Of a stretch of DNA of 64,000 nucleotides, positions 49,820 through 58,778 are shown in pieces (position 1 is the stretch's first letter; the number at the start of each line of letters is the position of its first letter). Source of the DNA: Acidobacteriaceae bacterium TAA 166. Its GTDB lineage: Bacteria; Acidobacteriota; Terriglobia; Terriglobales; Acidobacteriaceae. Where the stretch lies: positions 372,001 through 436,000 of the forward strand of contig ATWD01000002.1 in assembly GCA_000421065.1 (NCBI GenBank), given 5' to 3'. The notes below the pieces were generated by a model. The model saw only the letters and a list, made by a program, of their open reading frames with translations, did not search any database and was not told the DNA's origin. The translations under genes were made by a program, and so were the position numbers.

Positions 49820-49947
49820 TTTTGAACGGTAATTCCCGCTACTCTGTGCAGCTCATCGCAAGACCGCGATTGGCATAAATGATTGATAATCAGGGAACTA
49901 ATCGTCATTTTGCGACTTATTGCCACTCAGTGCAACAGATCATTGTA

Positions 49948-49996
49948 CGCACTCCTAACGCGAAGGTCGCAGGTTGAACTCCTGCCCGGGCCACCA
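49948..49996 (+). repeat. attR: 49-bp copy of the tRNA-Arg 3' end
   Basis: Identical to 31359-31407 except A at 49977. It contains the anticodon loop onward but lacks the 5' half, so it is not a functional tRNA gene. It marks the right boundary of the element. Confidence 0.85.
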
Positions 49997-50030
49997 TAAA
50001 CCATAAATCTCAACCCTGCGCTTTGCGTCA

Positions 50031-50055
50031 GGACTCCTGCCCGGGCTACCATAAA
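50031..50055 (+). repeat. Third, degenerate copy of the tRNA-Arg 3' end
   Basis: GGACTCCTGCCCGGGCTACC repeats the last part of the tRNA with one change before the end, followed by ATAAA as after attR. It has the G found in attL, not the A of attR. GCGCTTTGCG before it and ACGCTTTGCGCCTGAATCC after it show that the flank is tandemly repeated as well. Candidate scar of an earlier integration. The 49997-50234 spacer has no gene. Confidence 0.55.
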
Positions 50056-50234
50056 TCACGAATTCCAACGCAACGCTTTGCGCCTGAATCCACTGTTCCG
50101 GTGTTCTATACTTGTTGCTTGCCCTGCTTGCAGTGCATCTGGCCCGGATTGGGCTCTGTGCTGGCTCGCAAAATCCCGGGCGTCCGCACTCCGTTCTGAC
50201 GGTGGCGTTTTGAAGTAAAGGTCTTCAGTCAAGC

Positions 50235-52211
50235 ATGATTCGTATTCTTCAGCAGGACAACCGCATCACGAAGATTCTCTTTGCCGTCATCATCGGCTTT
50301 GCCGTGATCACGATGGTGATTACGCTAGTTCCGGGCATCTTTGACAATTCGGGGACGAACGACCCGAACGCGTTTGCCTCCGTGCGCGTGCCCGGTTTCC
50401 TGGGGCGTCTTGGGATCGACAGCTCGACGGTGAGGATGACGGAGGTCAACCAGCTCGCCTCCCGCCAGCTGCAGCAGCAGCACCTGCCGGAGTTTTTGCT
50501 CCCTTATATGTCCCAGCGCGCCGGGCAGATCCTGGTGCAGCGCCAGATCCTCAAGCATGAGGCCGACCGACTGAAGCTCGAGGTGAGCGATGAGGACCTT
50601 CGCCGCGAGCTCGAGACCGGCCCGTTCGCCCAGTACCTCTTCCCAGGTGGGAAGTACATCGGCGACGACGCCTACATGAACTTCGTGCAGAACTTCTTCC
50701 AGGTAAGCCGTTCGGACTTCGAGTCGCAGGTGAAGAGCGACATGGAGCTGCAGCGCCTGCAGGCCCTGATCACCGGCGGCGTCGCTGTCTCGGACCAGGC
50801 CGTGCGCGAGGCTTATCGGACCCAAGGCACCAAGGTGAAGTTCGATTATGCAGTGATCTCGGCCGACGACCTGCGCAAGACCATCAATCCCTCCGACGCC
50901 GACCTCGAGAAGTTCTTCAAGGACAATCAGGCTCGTTACGCGACGGCGATTCCGGAGACCCGCAAGATTCAGTATGTCTCCTTCGACGCATCGAATCTGC
51001 CCGGCGGCAAGCCGCAGATATCCGACGCCGATGTGCAGGCGTACTACAACCAGCATCAGGCGCAGTTTCAGGTGAAGGAGCAGGTTCGAGTACGTCACAT
51101 CCTGGTGGCGGTTCCTGCGGGCTCGGACAGCAAGGTCGACTCGGCCGCGAAGGCCAAGGCAGAAGATCTGTTGAAGCAGATCAAGGGCGGCGCCAACTTT
51201 GCCGATCTCGCCACGAAGAACTCGGATGATCCGGGCAGCAAGACGCAGGGCGGCGAGCTTGGATGGCTCGATCGCGGCCGTACTGTTCCGGAGTTCGACA
51301 AGGTAGCCTTCTCGCTGAACTCTGGCCAGACCTCCGATGTCACCAAGACGCAGTTCGGCTATCACATCCTGCAGGTTGAGGAGAAGAAGACGGCTCATCA
51401 GCGTCCTCTCGCCGAGGTGAAGGCGGAGATCGTTCCTTTGCTCGAGCAGCAGCGCGTAGGCGCAGCGGAGCAGACCTATGCCTCGCAGCTCGCTGCGGAC
51501 GCGAAGAAGAACGGGATCGACAAAGCCGCGCAGTCGCATGGTCTGCATGCGGTGGCGACCGACTATGTCGCCAAGGATGGAGTGATCGCCGGTCTCTCCG
51601 ACGGCTCGGCTCTGTTGACGCAGGCCTTCTCCGTCGTGAAGGGGGCCGATCCAGCCTCGGTCTCGACGGGTGATGGATATGCGGTCTTCCAGGTCACCGA
51701 TGTGAAGCCCGCCCACGCTCCCATCTTCGCCGACTACAAGCCGCACATCCTCGACGATTATCGCGAACAGCAGATTCCGCTGCTGCTGAACCAGCAGCTG
51801 GCCAAGCTGGACGACCGCGCCAAGGTTTTGAATGATCTGAAGAAGGCCGCTGACGAGATGAAGATTCCCGTCAAAACCAGCGAGCTGATAGGCCGTCAGG
51901 CACAGGTTCCGGAGATCGGTTCGATGGCCGGTCCGGCTTCCGTAGCCTTCACGCTGAACAAGGGCGGCATCTCGGGACCGGTGAACCTCGGCCGGAACGG
52001 CATTGTGCTTTCGGTGACGGACAAGCAGGAGCCGAAGGCGGACGAGATCGCGAAGAACTTCGAGCAGACCCGGGAGCAACTGCTGAACGATCAGCGCGAG
52101 CAGCTCTTCCAGGTGTATGTCGGAAACGTCACCCAGAAGTACGAGAAGGCAGGAGCAATCCGGTACGCCAAGCGTCAGGCTGCCGGACCGAATCCGCAGC
52201 CGGGTAACTAA
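50235..52211 (+). CDS. PpiD/SurA-like membrane-anchored peptidyl-prolyl isomerase
   Basis: A 658-residue envelope foldase. The N terminus has one helix (ILFAVIIGFAVITMVITLVP), after which the rest lies in the periplasm. A SurA-N-like helical region (about 60-180) binds chains. A parvulin domain (about 280-385) shows VRHILVAVPAGSD, ADLATKNSDDPGSKTQGGELGWLDRG and FGYHILQVEEKK, the standard rotamase motifs. A second, weaker parvulin-like region and a charged tail follow. It should assist folding of outer membrane and secreted proteins. It is the first chromosomal gene after the integrated element. Confidence 0.9.
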   Translation: MIRILQQDNRITKILFAVIIGFAVITMVITLVPGIFDNSGTNDPNAFASVRVPGFLGRLGIDSSTVRMTEVNQLASRQLQQQHLPEFLLPYMSQRAGQILVQRQILKHEADRLKLEVSDEDLRRELETGPFAQYLFPGGKYIGDDAYMNFVQNFFQVSRSDFESQVKSDMELQRLQALITGGVAVSDQAVREAYRTQGTKVKFDYAVISADDLRKTINPSDADLEKFFKDNQARYATAIPETRKIQYVSFDASNLPGGKPQISDADVQAYYNQHQAQFQVKEQVRVRHILVAVPAGSDSKVDSAAKAKAEDLLKQIKGGANFADLATKNSDDPGSKTQGGELGWLDRGRTVPEFDKVAFSLNSGQTSDVTKTQFGYHILQVEEKKTAHQRPLAEVKAEIVPLLEQQRVGAAEQTYASQLAADAKKNGIDKAAQSHGLHAVATDYVAKDGVIAGLSDGSALLTQAFSVVKGADPASVSTGDGYAVFQVTDVKPAHAPIFADYKPHILDDYREQQIPLLLNQQLAKLDDRAKVLNDLKKAADEMKIPVKTSELIGRQAQVPEIGSMAGPASVAFTLNKGGISGPVNLGRNGIVLSVTDKQEPKADEIAKNFEQTREQLLNDQREQLFQVYVGNVTQKYEKAGAIRYAKRQAAGPNPQPGN

Positions 52212-52217
52212 GGAAGT

Positions 52218-52265
52218 GCAAGAGAGAGAGAGGCAGACCTTTGGGTTCGCCTCTCTCTCTCTTGC
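52218..52265 (+). terminator. Perfect 17-bp hairpin after the foldase gene
   Basis: GCAAGAGAGAGAGAGGC (52218-52234) pairs exactly with 52249-52265 around a 14-base loop, starting seven bases after the stop. There is no T-run, so it may stabilise the mRNA 3' end or stop transcription by another route. Confidence 0.65.
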
Positions 52266-52412
52266 CTGTTGCGAAGTTGCGTCTGTTCGCTCGATCCAGA
52301 ATTTGTGGCCCGGGAAAAACAGATCCGTCGATCTTGTTTAGGATACCCCCTTGGGGAGTCATAGAGCTGGGTTCGTTCGTCATCTTCTAGGTTAGATTGA
52401 CTATTCACAACG

Positions 52413-52590
52413 ATGGCCTGCCGACCGGGCCCACTGCGCGTGGGGCGGTCACTTCGTGACTTATGTACTCCCTTCGGGGGGGCTCCAGTTGGTCGCTTGA
52501 GAAGATGTTTGCGCCGACCAGCGGGAGGGCCTGTGCCGAAGGCGGTATACGCATTACGAAGGGACCGCCGCCCACGCGGCAGCGCCTAGC
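52413..52590. repeat. About 180-bp self-complementary repeat, copy B
   Basis: Begins ATGGCCTGCCGACCGGGCCC and continues CCCACTGCGCGTGGGG and CGGTCACTTCGTGAC, nearly the same as copy A. Its right arm in reverse complement (GCGTGGGCGGCGGTCCCTTCG) mirrors the left arm. It fills most of the gap between the foldase terminator and the recN stop. Confidence 0.75.
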
Positions 52591-52597
52591 CTAATAC

Positions 52598-54286
52598 CTA
52601 ACGGCTCGTCGCCAGCAGATGCTCGGCGTGCTTGAGGCTGGTCTCGGTGAGTTTTTCGCCACTCAGCATGCGGGCGATCTCGTGAGCCCGCTCCTGATCG
52701 TCGAGCTTCCGGATCTCTGTCTGCGTGCGTCCGCGTTTCTCGGTCTTTTCGATGAGGAAGTGCTGGTCGGCGAAGGCTGCGATCTGAGGGAGATGCGTGA
52801 TGCAGAGCACCTGTTGGCCCCGGGCGAGTGTCTTGAGCTTCTTGCCGACGGCTTCGGCAGCGCGGCCGCCGATGCCGATGTCGATCTCGTCGAAGACCAG
52901 CGTGCGGGGCAGGGGAGTCTTCTTTCTGCCGGTGGAGTGTGTGGCCTCTTCGACCGTCACCTTGAGGGCGAGCATCACGCGCGACATCTCGCCGCCCGAG
53001 GCGATCTCGTCCAGCGGCTTCAGGGGCTCGCCGGCGTTGGTCGCGATACGATACTCCACCTGGTCCCAGCCATGCAGGGTCCAGGCCGGATCGGACTCGT
53101 CGGGGGCGACGCGCACCTCGAAGCGCGTGCTCATGGCGAGATCGTTAATCTGGACGACGGCCATCTTTTCAAGGCGCTTCGCAGCATCCTTGCGCACAGC
53201 GGTGATCTTAGTCGCGGCTTCGCGATACGTCGTCGCATCTTTGGCCTGTTGTTGCTTGAGCTCGATAAGAAGAGCATCGCGATTGTCCACCTCGGCGAGC
53301 TTCCTTGCAGCCTCCGCTCCGAAGGCGATCACCTCAGTCAACGTCTGCCCGTACTTGCGCTTCAGGCGATCAAGCGCGGCGAGGCGGTCTTCGATCTCCT
53401 CGAGCCGTCCCGGTGCGGCGTTGATCTTTTCGGCGAACTCGCGCACCTCGGCGTCGACATCTTCGACAGTTGCTTTGGCGGCGGCGAGCTGTTGTGCCGC
53501 GGCGGTAAAACGGCTGTCGAATCGTGACAGATCCTCGACCTGCTTGAGGGCAGCCCCAAGCGTCGTCTCGGTCGAGCTCTCGCCTTCGTACAGAAGCTCA
53601 TGCGCGCTCATCGCGGCCGTGTAGACGCGCTCAGAGTTGGCGAGCACCCGTTTCTCCGACTCCAGCTGCACATCTTCCTCTTCCGCCGCAAGTCCAGCCT
53701 GTTCGATCTCGCGGGACTGGAATCGCCACAGGTCGGCCATGCGCAGCCGGTCCTGCTCGTCGGCCTCGAGCTCTTCGAGCCGGGCCGTGGTGGCGCGCCA
53801 CGCGGCATAGGCGGTTGCAACCTCACTCGTCGAGATATTGCCGAAGCGATCGAGAAGGGTGCGCTGCTGCGCCTGGTCGAAGGAGCCCATGGTCTCGTTC
53901 TGTGCGTGAACCAGCGCGAGCTCGGGTGCAAGCTGCTTCAGCACGGCGACGGTCGCGGGCTGGTTATTGATGAAGACGCGGCCTTTGCCGCTGGCGGCGA
54001 TCTCGCGCCTCAGGAGCACCTCATCGCCGTCGGCGTCGATACCGTTGGCCTCAAGCAGGGCCTGGGCTCCGGGCGTCATCTCGAAGACGCAGGAGACGAC
54101 GGCCTTCTCCTCCCCGTGCCGCACGATGTCGGAGGAGGCCTTGCCTCCAAGTAGCATCTGCAGGGCATCGATCAGGATGGATTTGCCGGCGCCGGTCTCG
54201 CCGGTCATCAGATTCAGCCCCGCGTCGAAGGAGGCGACGGTCCGGTCGATGACAGCATAGTTTTCAGCGCGTAGCTCCAGCAACAT
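52598..54286 (-). CDS. recN: DNA repair protein RecN
   Basis: A 562-residue SMC-like ATPase for double-strand-break repair. Walker A is LMTGETGAGKSILIDAL near the N terminus. The middle is a long two-way coiled coil. The C-terminal half has the GGEMSRVMLALK signature, Walker B RTLVFDEIDIGIGG, and the H-loop in LCITHLPQIAAFAD. The frame is open upstream to 54349, but ATG 54286 gives the family-typical MLLELRAENYAVID start. The gene is read leftwards and diverges from the ABC exporter gene. Confidence 0.95.
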   Translation of the reverse strand: MLLELRAENYAVIDRTVASFDAGLNLMTGETGAGKSILIDALQMLLGGKASSDIVRHGEEKAVVSCVFEMTPGAQALLEANGIDADGDEVLLRREIAASGKGRVFINNQPATVAVLKQLAPELALVHAQNETMGSFDQAQQRTLLDRFGNISTSEVATAYAAWRATTARLEELEADEQDRLRMADLWRFQSREIEQAGLAAEEEDVQLESEKRVLANSERVYTAAMSAHELLYEGESSTETTLGAALKQVEDLSRFDSRFTAAAQQLAAAKATVEDVDAEVREFAEKINAAPGRLEEIEDRLAALDRLKRKYGQTLTEVIAFGAEAARKLAEVDNRDALLIELKQQQAKDATTYREAATKITAVRKDAAKRLEKMAVVQINDLAMSTRFEVRVAPDESDPAWTLHGWDQVEYRIATNAGEPLKPLDEIASGGEMSRVMLALKVTVEEATHSTGRKKTPLPRTLVFDEIDIGIGGRAAEAVGKKLKTLARGQQVLCITHLPQIAAFADQHFLIEKTEKRGRTQTEIRKLDDQERAHEIARMLSGEKLTETSLKHAEHLLATSR

Positions 54287-54693
54287 CTCTCTTCGGACCT
54301 CACCCAGGGTTGTACGCCGAGCATAGCAAACCTCGGCCCTATGCTGCACCCTTGCCGAGATCCCATGCAGCTGCCCCGCCAGTGCGCACGCCCGTGCGGG
54401 TGGAGCTGTTTACCGAAGTGCGGACCGGCGAGAACGGAGGCCGGCATCTTAACCGCGTCCAGGTTGCACGTTCTTTCCAAACGCGTCGGCACGTTGCAGG
54501 ACCTTGGGCAAAGATCGGTTCGGATCAGCCTCGATGTTCCCTCCGACGCAGATGACGCCGAGATGCACCTGCTCGTCTTCGCCAGCTTCCCGGCCAGGGA
54601 GCGGTCCAGGGCATCGACGGGGCCGCTCTCGACTTCTTCTCGGTGAAAAGCTTTCGCATCGCTGGCCATCGGCAAGCATCTAGAATGGAGAAG
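54287..54693. other. Divergent spacer between recN and the ABC exporter, no sure gene
   Basis: About 400 bases. On the minus strand two overlapping frames (54390-54680) each look partly protein-like (GPVDALDRSLAGKLA in one, VHLGVICVGGNIEADPNRSL in the other) and would join after a frameshift. This may be a decayed small gene. Otherwise nothing is recognised. Confidence 0.35.
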
Positions 54694-56745
54694 ATGGCCG
54701 AACAAAAGACATCCGTCAGCGCCGCGAAGGACAAAGAGGCGCCGAAGAGGCCCGCACAGGACGATGAGGTCGCAGGAAAGGCCTACGACGGCCGCCTGAT
54801 GCGCCGTCTGTTGACCTACCTTCGACCCTATGGGTTACAGACTGGCCTCTCCGCCGTGGCGATCGTGATCAAGGCCGCGACCGACGTCAGTGGGCCCTAT
54901 CTGGTGAAGGTCGCGGTCGATACCTATATGACCGGAACGCCCCCGGCACATCTCTCGTGGCTGGCGCGTCATTTGAACCCGTCGCCGATCACCGGCATTA
55001 CACAGCTTGCAGGACTTTACTTCGTCGCGCTGCTGATGACCTTCGGACTCGAGTTCGTTCAGACCTACCTGATGCAATGGACTGGGCAGAAGATCATGTT
55101 CGACCTGCGCCGCCAGATCTTCCGCCATCTTCAGCGCATGTCGCCGGCGTTCTTCGATCGCAATCCCGTCGGACGCTTGGTCACACGCGTCACCTCCGAT
55201 GTCGATGCTCTCAACGAGATGTTTACCTCGGGCGTGCTGGCGATCTTCGAGGACGTCTTCGTGCTCGCTTTCATCGTCATCATCATGATGCGCATGAGCT
55301 GGCCGCTGGCGCTGCTGACCATCTCGGTGATCCCGGGAATCTTGTACGTCACGAAGATCTTCCGCAAACATGTGCGCGACAGCTATCGCCGACAGCGTTC
55401 GGCGACCTCGCGCATCAACTCCTTCACGCAGGAGTATGTCTCGGGCATGGCGATCGTGCAGCTGTTCAACCGTGAGCGCCGCGCCTTCACCGACTTCTCC
55501 GAGGTGAACGCGGAGAACAAAAAGGCCTGGTCGGACGCCATCTTCGCCTACGCGCTCTACTACCCGATCGTCGAGTTTCTGAGCTCGACCGCCATCGCTC
55601 TGGTGATCTGGCGCGGGGGTATCAGCGTGATCGAATCGGGGCGTTTCCAGTGGCTTTCCGGCCATACCTACGTCGCCAACGGAGCACTCCACTCGAGTCT
55701 CTTCGGCACCGTCTCGGTAGGCATCCTGATTGCCTTCATCCAGTACGCGCAACGATTCTTCCGGCCCATTCAGGACCTCAGCGACAAATACAACATCCTG
55801 CAGGCTGCGATGGCCGCGTCCGAGCGCGTCTTCAAGCTGCTGGACGACCAGCCCGAGCTCGTCTCGCCCACGCATCCCGCTGCTGGAGATGGCTCTGGAC
55901 GGGTCGAGTTCCGCGAGGTGTGGTTCACCTACCAGCATTTGGACGAGCATCAACACGCGCGCATCCAAAGCGCGACGGCGGCAGAGCTTGAGTCCTTCGC
56001 CGATATCGAATGGATTCTGCGCGGCGTCAGCTTCACCATCGATCCCGACGAGACCGCTGCCATCGTCGGCCACACCGGAGCGGGCAAGACGACCATCACG
56101 GCCTTGATGATGCGCTTCTACGATGTGCAGCGCGGTGCAGTCGTGGTCGACGGCGTCGATGTGCGTCAGCAGGATCTTCATCGTCTGCGCCGCCGCTTCG
56201 GTGTCGTGCTGCAGGATCCGTTTCTCTTCACCGGAACGATCGCCGACAATATCCGGCTGGGCTCCTCCTGGATCACCGACCAGCAGCTGGAACGTGCGGC
56301 CGATGAGGTCAACGTGGGCGACTTCATCCGTACTCTCCCGCTCGGCTTCAAGGAGCCGGTGCGCGAGCGCGGAGCCACGCTCTCGACCGGACAGAAGCAG
56401 CTCATCAGCTTCGCGCGGGCGCTGGCGCACGCTCCGCGCATCCTCATCCTCGATGAGGCGACCAGCTCCGTCGATACCGATACCGAGCTTCGCGTGCGTC
56501 TCGCGCTCTCGCGCATGATCACGGGCCGGACCTCCGTCCTGATTGCGCATCGACTCTCGACCATTCAACGCGCCGATACCATTCTGGTGATGCACAAGGG
56601 ACGCCTTCGCGAGAAGGGAACCCATCAGCAGCTGCTCGCCGAGCGTGGACTCTACTGGAAGCTCTACCAGCTGCAGTACAAGGATCAGGAGCTGGGCGGA
56701 GGGCCGGAGCCTTCGGTGTCGCTCGAGCCGATCCCGGTGGACTGA
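54694..56745 (+). CDS. ABC exporter, fused membrane and ATPase domains (MdlB/MsbA-like)
   Basis: A 683-residue half-transporter. After a 35-residue polar N terminus come six transmembrane helices (about 45-360), with the coupling-helix block MSPAFFDRNPVGRLVTRVTSDVD. A nucleotide-binding domain follows: IVGHTGAGKTTITALMM (Walker A), VLQDPFLFTGTIADNI (Q-loop), LSTGQKQLISFARAL (signature; STGQ instead of SGGQ), ILILDEATSSVD (Walker B) and IAHRLST. An unusual insertion of about 20 residues (HLDEHQHARIQSATAAELES) precedes the Walker A strand. ATG 54694 has GGAG close by; ATG 54685 is possible. The last 61 bases overlap the convergent hydrolase. Confidence 0.9.
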   Translation: MAEQKTSVSAAKDKEAPKRPAQDDEVAGKAYDGRLMRRLLTYLRPYGLQTGLSAVAIVIKAATDVSGPYLVKVAVDTYMTGTPPAHLSWLARHLNPSPITGITQLAGLYFVALLMTFGLEFVQTYLMQWTGQKIMFDLRRQIFRHLQRMSPAFFDRNPVGRLVTRVTSDVDALNEMFTSGVLAIFEDVFVLAFIVIIMMRMSWPLALLTISVIPGILYVTKIFRKHVRDSYRRQRSATSRINSFTQEYVSGMAIVQLFNRERRAFTDFSEVNAENKKAWSDAIFAYALYYPIVEFLSSTAIALVIWRGGISVIESGRFQWLSGHTYVANGALHSSLFGTVSVGILIAFIQYAQRFFRPIQDLSDKYNILQAAMAASERVFKLLDDQPELVSPTHPAAGDGSGRVEFREVWFTYQHLDEHQHARIQSATAAELESFADIEWILRGVSFTIDPDETAAIVGHTGAGKTTITALMMRFYDVQRGAVVVDGVDVRQQDLHRLRRRFGVVLQDPFLFTGTIADNIRLGSSWITDQQLERAADEVNVGDFIRTLPLGFKEPVRERGATLSTGQKQLISFARALAHAPRILILDEATSSVDTDTELRVRLALSRMITGRTSVLIAHRLSTIQRADTILVMHKGRLREKGTHQQLLAERGLYWKLYQLQYKDQELGGGPEPSVSLEPIPVD

Positions 56746-57533
56746 GCAAGCCGCTTCTCCTCAATGCGACGGTTCGCCCAGGCTGCAATCGGCTGCCAGT
56801 ACTCTTTGGGGGCGTCGAAGATGGGATCGTTGTGGCGAAAGCCGGAGCAGAGAATCTCCTCACCATACTCTCCGCAGGCACAGGTAATCCTCTTCGCCAT
56901 CTCTACAGGAAAAAGTCCATCATCCGTGCTGTGAACGATCAGCACAGGAAGTTTTAATCCTGCGATCCGATGTTCTGTCTTCCAGACTCCGTCGGAGATA
57001 CGAGCGATCCGCCGTGGAAGTCCGACGATACAAGCGGCTTCTTCGAGTGAGGTGAACCCCTCGCAAAGGACGATTCCATCCACCTCTGCTTCGGCGGCGA
57101 TCGCCGTCGCGACCGCAGTCCCCAGTGAAAATCCAAGAAGGAAGACGCGGCTTCCACGACGTCTTCTGGCTTCGCCAATTGCGGCGATCCCGTCCTGCTC
57201 GCAGGATGCGGTGGAGATGCGTCCCGGACTCGAGCCGAAGCCGGTGTAGTTGAAGACAAGGGAAGAGAATCCCATCTGCTGCAGAATCTCCTGAACCTTA
57301 GCCCAATATTCGATCCTCTCGCCGATGCCGTGACAGATCACGAACACGGGCGTATCTTCTCCAGCGGAGACGAAGACTGCGGCGAGCTCTCTGGAACCGC
57401 TCCTGAGCAGGAACTGTTGGGTGCCGTAGGGAAACTCCGAAAGGAATCTTCCAAGGTCGCCGTTCACGCGATCGCGCAGCAGCAGGCCTCGGCTGGCCGT
57501 CGTCAGCAGCAGCGAGACCAGCCTTTCGCTCAC
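56685..57533 (-). CDS. Alpha/beta hydrolase
   Basis: A 282-residue serine hydrolase. VFVICHGIGERIEYW holds the oxyanion His-Gly, the nucleophile elbow is FLLGFSLGTAVA (Ser), the acid is likely the Asp in VHSTDDGLFP, and the catalytic His is in GFRHNDPIFD. This is the BAAT/dipeptidyl-peptidase-like hydrolase fold seen in many unassigned esterases. The GTG at 57533 avoids overlap with the upstream permease gene; a TTG at 57569 would overlap it by 32 bases. The C-terminal tail (SSDTEGSGPPPSS) lies in the 61-base overlap with the ABC exporter. Confidence 0.8.
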   Translation of the reverse strand: MSERLVSLLLTTASRGLLLRDRVNGDLGRFLSEFPYGTQQFLLRSGSRELAAVFVSAGEDTPVFVICHGIGERIEYWAKVQEILQQMGFSSLVFNYTGFGSSPGRISTASCEQDGIAAIGEARRRRGSRVFLLGFSLGTAVATAIAAEAEVDGIVLCEGFTSLEEAACIVGLPRRIARISDGVWKTEHRIAGLKLPVLIVHSTDDGLFPVEMAKRITCACGEYGEEILCSGFRHNDPIFDAPKEYWQPIAAWANRRIEEKRLAQSTGIGSSDTEGSGPPPSS

Positions 57534-57537
57534 CCAG

Positions 57538-58776
57538 CTACTCGTAACGAAGAGCCTCAATGGGGTCAAGATTTGCGGCCTGGATCGCCGGAATCATTCC
57601 GCTGACCACGCCGACGACGACCAGCACCGTCGTCGCCACGATGACGATGTTCGGCGAGATGAGGAGATAGATATCGGCCGCGCTGGCGTTGGTGGCGATG
57701 GCGCTGTAGAAGGTGATTCCGCCGACCACCTTACTGACGGTGAAGGCCAGCAGGATTCCTCCCAGGCCTCCAACGCCGGTGATCGCCAGGGCCTCGGCAA
57801 GAAACTGAAAGAGGATGTGTCGCTTGCGGGCACCGAGCGCCTTCTCGACGCCGATCTCGCGCGTCCGTTGCTGCACGCTGACCAGCATGATGTTCATCAG
57901 GCCGATGCCGGCGATGCCTAGCGTAAGCACTCCGATGAACAGTAGCAGCGCCTGCAGGCCCAGCGAGATCAGGCGAAACTGCGACAGCTGCTCCATGATG
58001 TCGGCGACAAAGATCGCGTTGCGGTCGGTGGGCCGAAAGCCGTGCTGCGTTCCCAGCTCATTGCGGAGAGCGTGTTCGACCGCCTTGTGATCGCCGTTGT
58101 AGCTCATCCAGATGCCGTCGAGGTACTTGGTGTCCTTGATGTCGCCCATGGTGGGGTAGGGAATGTCGACGACGCGGTTGATGTTGTCGTCGCTCTCCTG
58201 CATCTTGGCCTTGAGTACACCGACGACCTCGAAGCTGACGCCGCTGATGTGGATCTTCTGGCCTAAGGGGTAGAGCCCCGAGAAGAGCTTGGTCTTGGCC
58301 TCTGATCCGATCACAGCGACGTGGTTCCGCTGCTGAATGTCGGCGGCGGAGATAAACCGGCCCTCGTCGATCTGCATGTTCATAATGTCGGCCAGCTCCG
58401 GCTTGACGCCATCCACCTCCCAGGTAAAGGTGTGCAGATCGTTCTGTACGGCAACCTGCTTCCACAGGACGGGCGAGACGTGGAGAACGCCGGGCACGGT
58501 CTCCTGGATGCGCTCGACGTCGTCCTGCTGGAACCGGACCTTGACGCCAGCCTTCGCGCCTCCGGCCTGCTCGCTGGTGGTACCGGGGAAGACGCCGATC
58601 ATGTTGGTTCCCCACTGCGCGAAGATAGCCTCGAACGCCCGCCCGAAGCCCGCCCCATAGGCCAGCAGAAGCACGACGGTGGCGATGCCCCAGGCCATGC
58701 CGACGATGGTGATCGCTGTACGCCGGCCATTGTGGCGCATGGCCTCGATCGCCTGGGTGAAGATGTCCTTGAGCAT
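57538..58776 (-). CDS. MacB-type ABC transporter permease (FtsX family), second of pair
   Basis: A 412-residue permease. MRHNGRRTAITIVGMAWGIATVVLLLAYGAGF is the N-terminal helix and its amphipathic lead-in. A MacB periplasmic core domain of about 220 residues follows, then three C-terminal helices (LQALLLFIGVLTLGIAGIGLMNIM, VGGLGGILLAFTVSK, and LVVVGVVSGMIPAIQA) ending LDPIEALRYE. The coupling segment RTREIGVEKALGARKRHIL is clear. It starts two bases after the stop of the other permease; the pair probably forms a heterodimeric exporter channel. No dedicated ATPase gene is adjacent. Confidence 0.9.
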   Translation of the reverse strand: MLKDIFTQAIEAMRHNGRRTAITIVGMAWGIATVVLLLAYGAGFGRAFEAIFAQWGTNMIGVFPGTTSEQAGGAKAGVKVRFQQDDVERIQETVPGVLHVSPVLWKQVAVQNDLHTFTWEVDGVKPELADIMNMQIDEGRFISAADIQQRNHVAVIGSEAKTKLFSGLYPLGQKIHISGVSFEVVGVLKAKMQESDDNINRVVDIPYPTMGDIKDTKYLDGIWMSYNGDHKAVEHALRNELGTQHGFRPTDRNAIFVADIMEQLSQFRLISLGLQALLLFIGVLTLGIAGIGLMNIMLVSVQQRTREIGVEKALGARKRHILFQFLAEALAITGVGGLGGILLAFTVSKVVGGITFYSAIATNASAADIYLLISPNIVIVATTVLVVVGVVSGMIPAIQAANLDPIEALRYE

Positions 58777-58778
58777 GG

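Larger units (their letters stand above)
31359..49996. mobile_element. Integrative genetic element in tRNA-Arg, 18.6 kb
   Basis: The element is bounded by 49-bp direct repeats equal to the 3' end of the tRNA gene (48/49 identical) and has a tyrosine integrase at the right end next to the attachment site. Both ends carry TTTGGTGGCAC repeats just inside. Inside are excisionase-like proteins, a prim-pol and ATPase replication pair, a lone phage tape-measure gene, an RHS/immunity-like pair and orphan membrane proteins. No capsid, terminase, portal, tail-tube, relaxase or type IV secretion gene is visible. It is therefore best described as an integrative element of phage ancestry; satellite, decayed prophage and genomic island remain open. 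Confidence 0.85.

Noticed and set aside
49948..49996. Second tRNA-Arg gene
   Set aside because: It has only the 3' 49 bases, without acceptor 5' strand or D arm; it is the attR copy.
54390..54680. Possible NAD-kinase- or pterin-kinase-like relic upstream of recN
   Set aside because: The piece VHLGVICVGGNIEADPNRSL looked protein-like, but I cannot tie it to a family and a frameshift would be needed.
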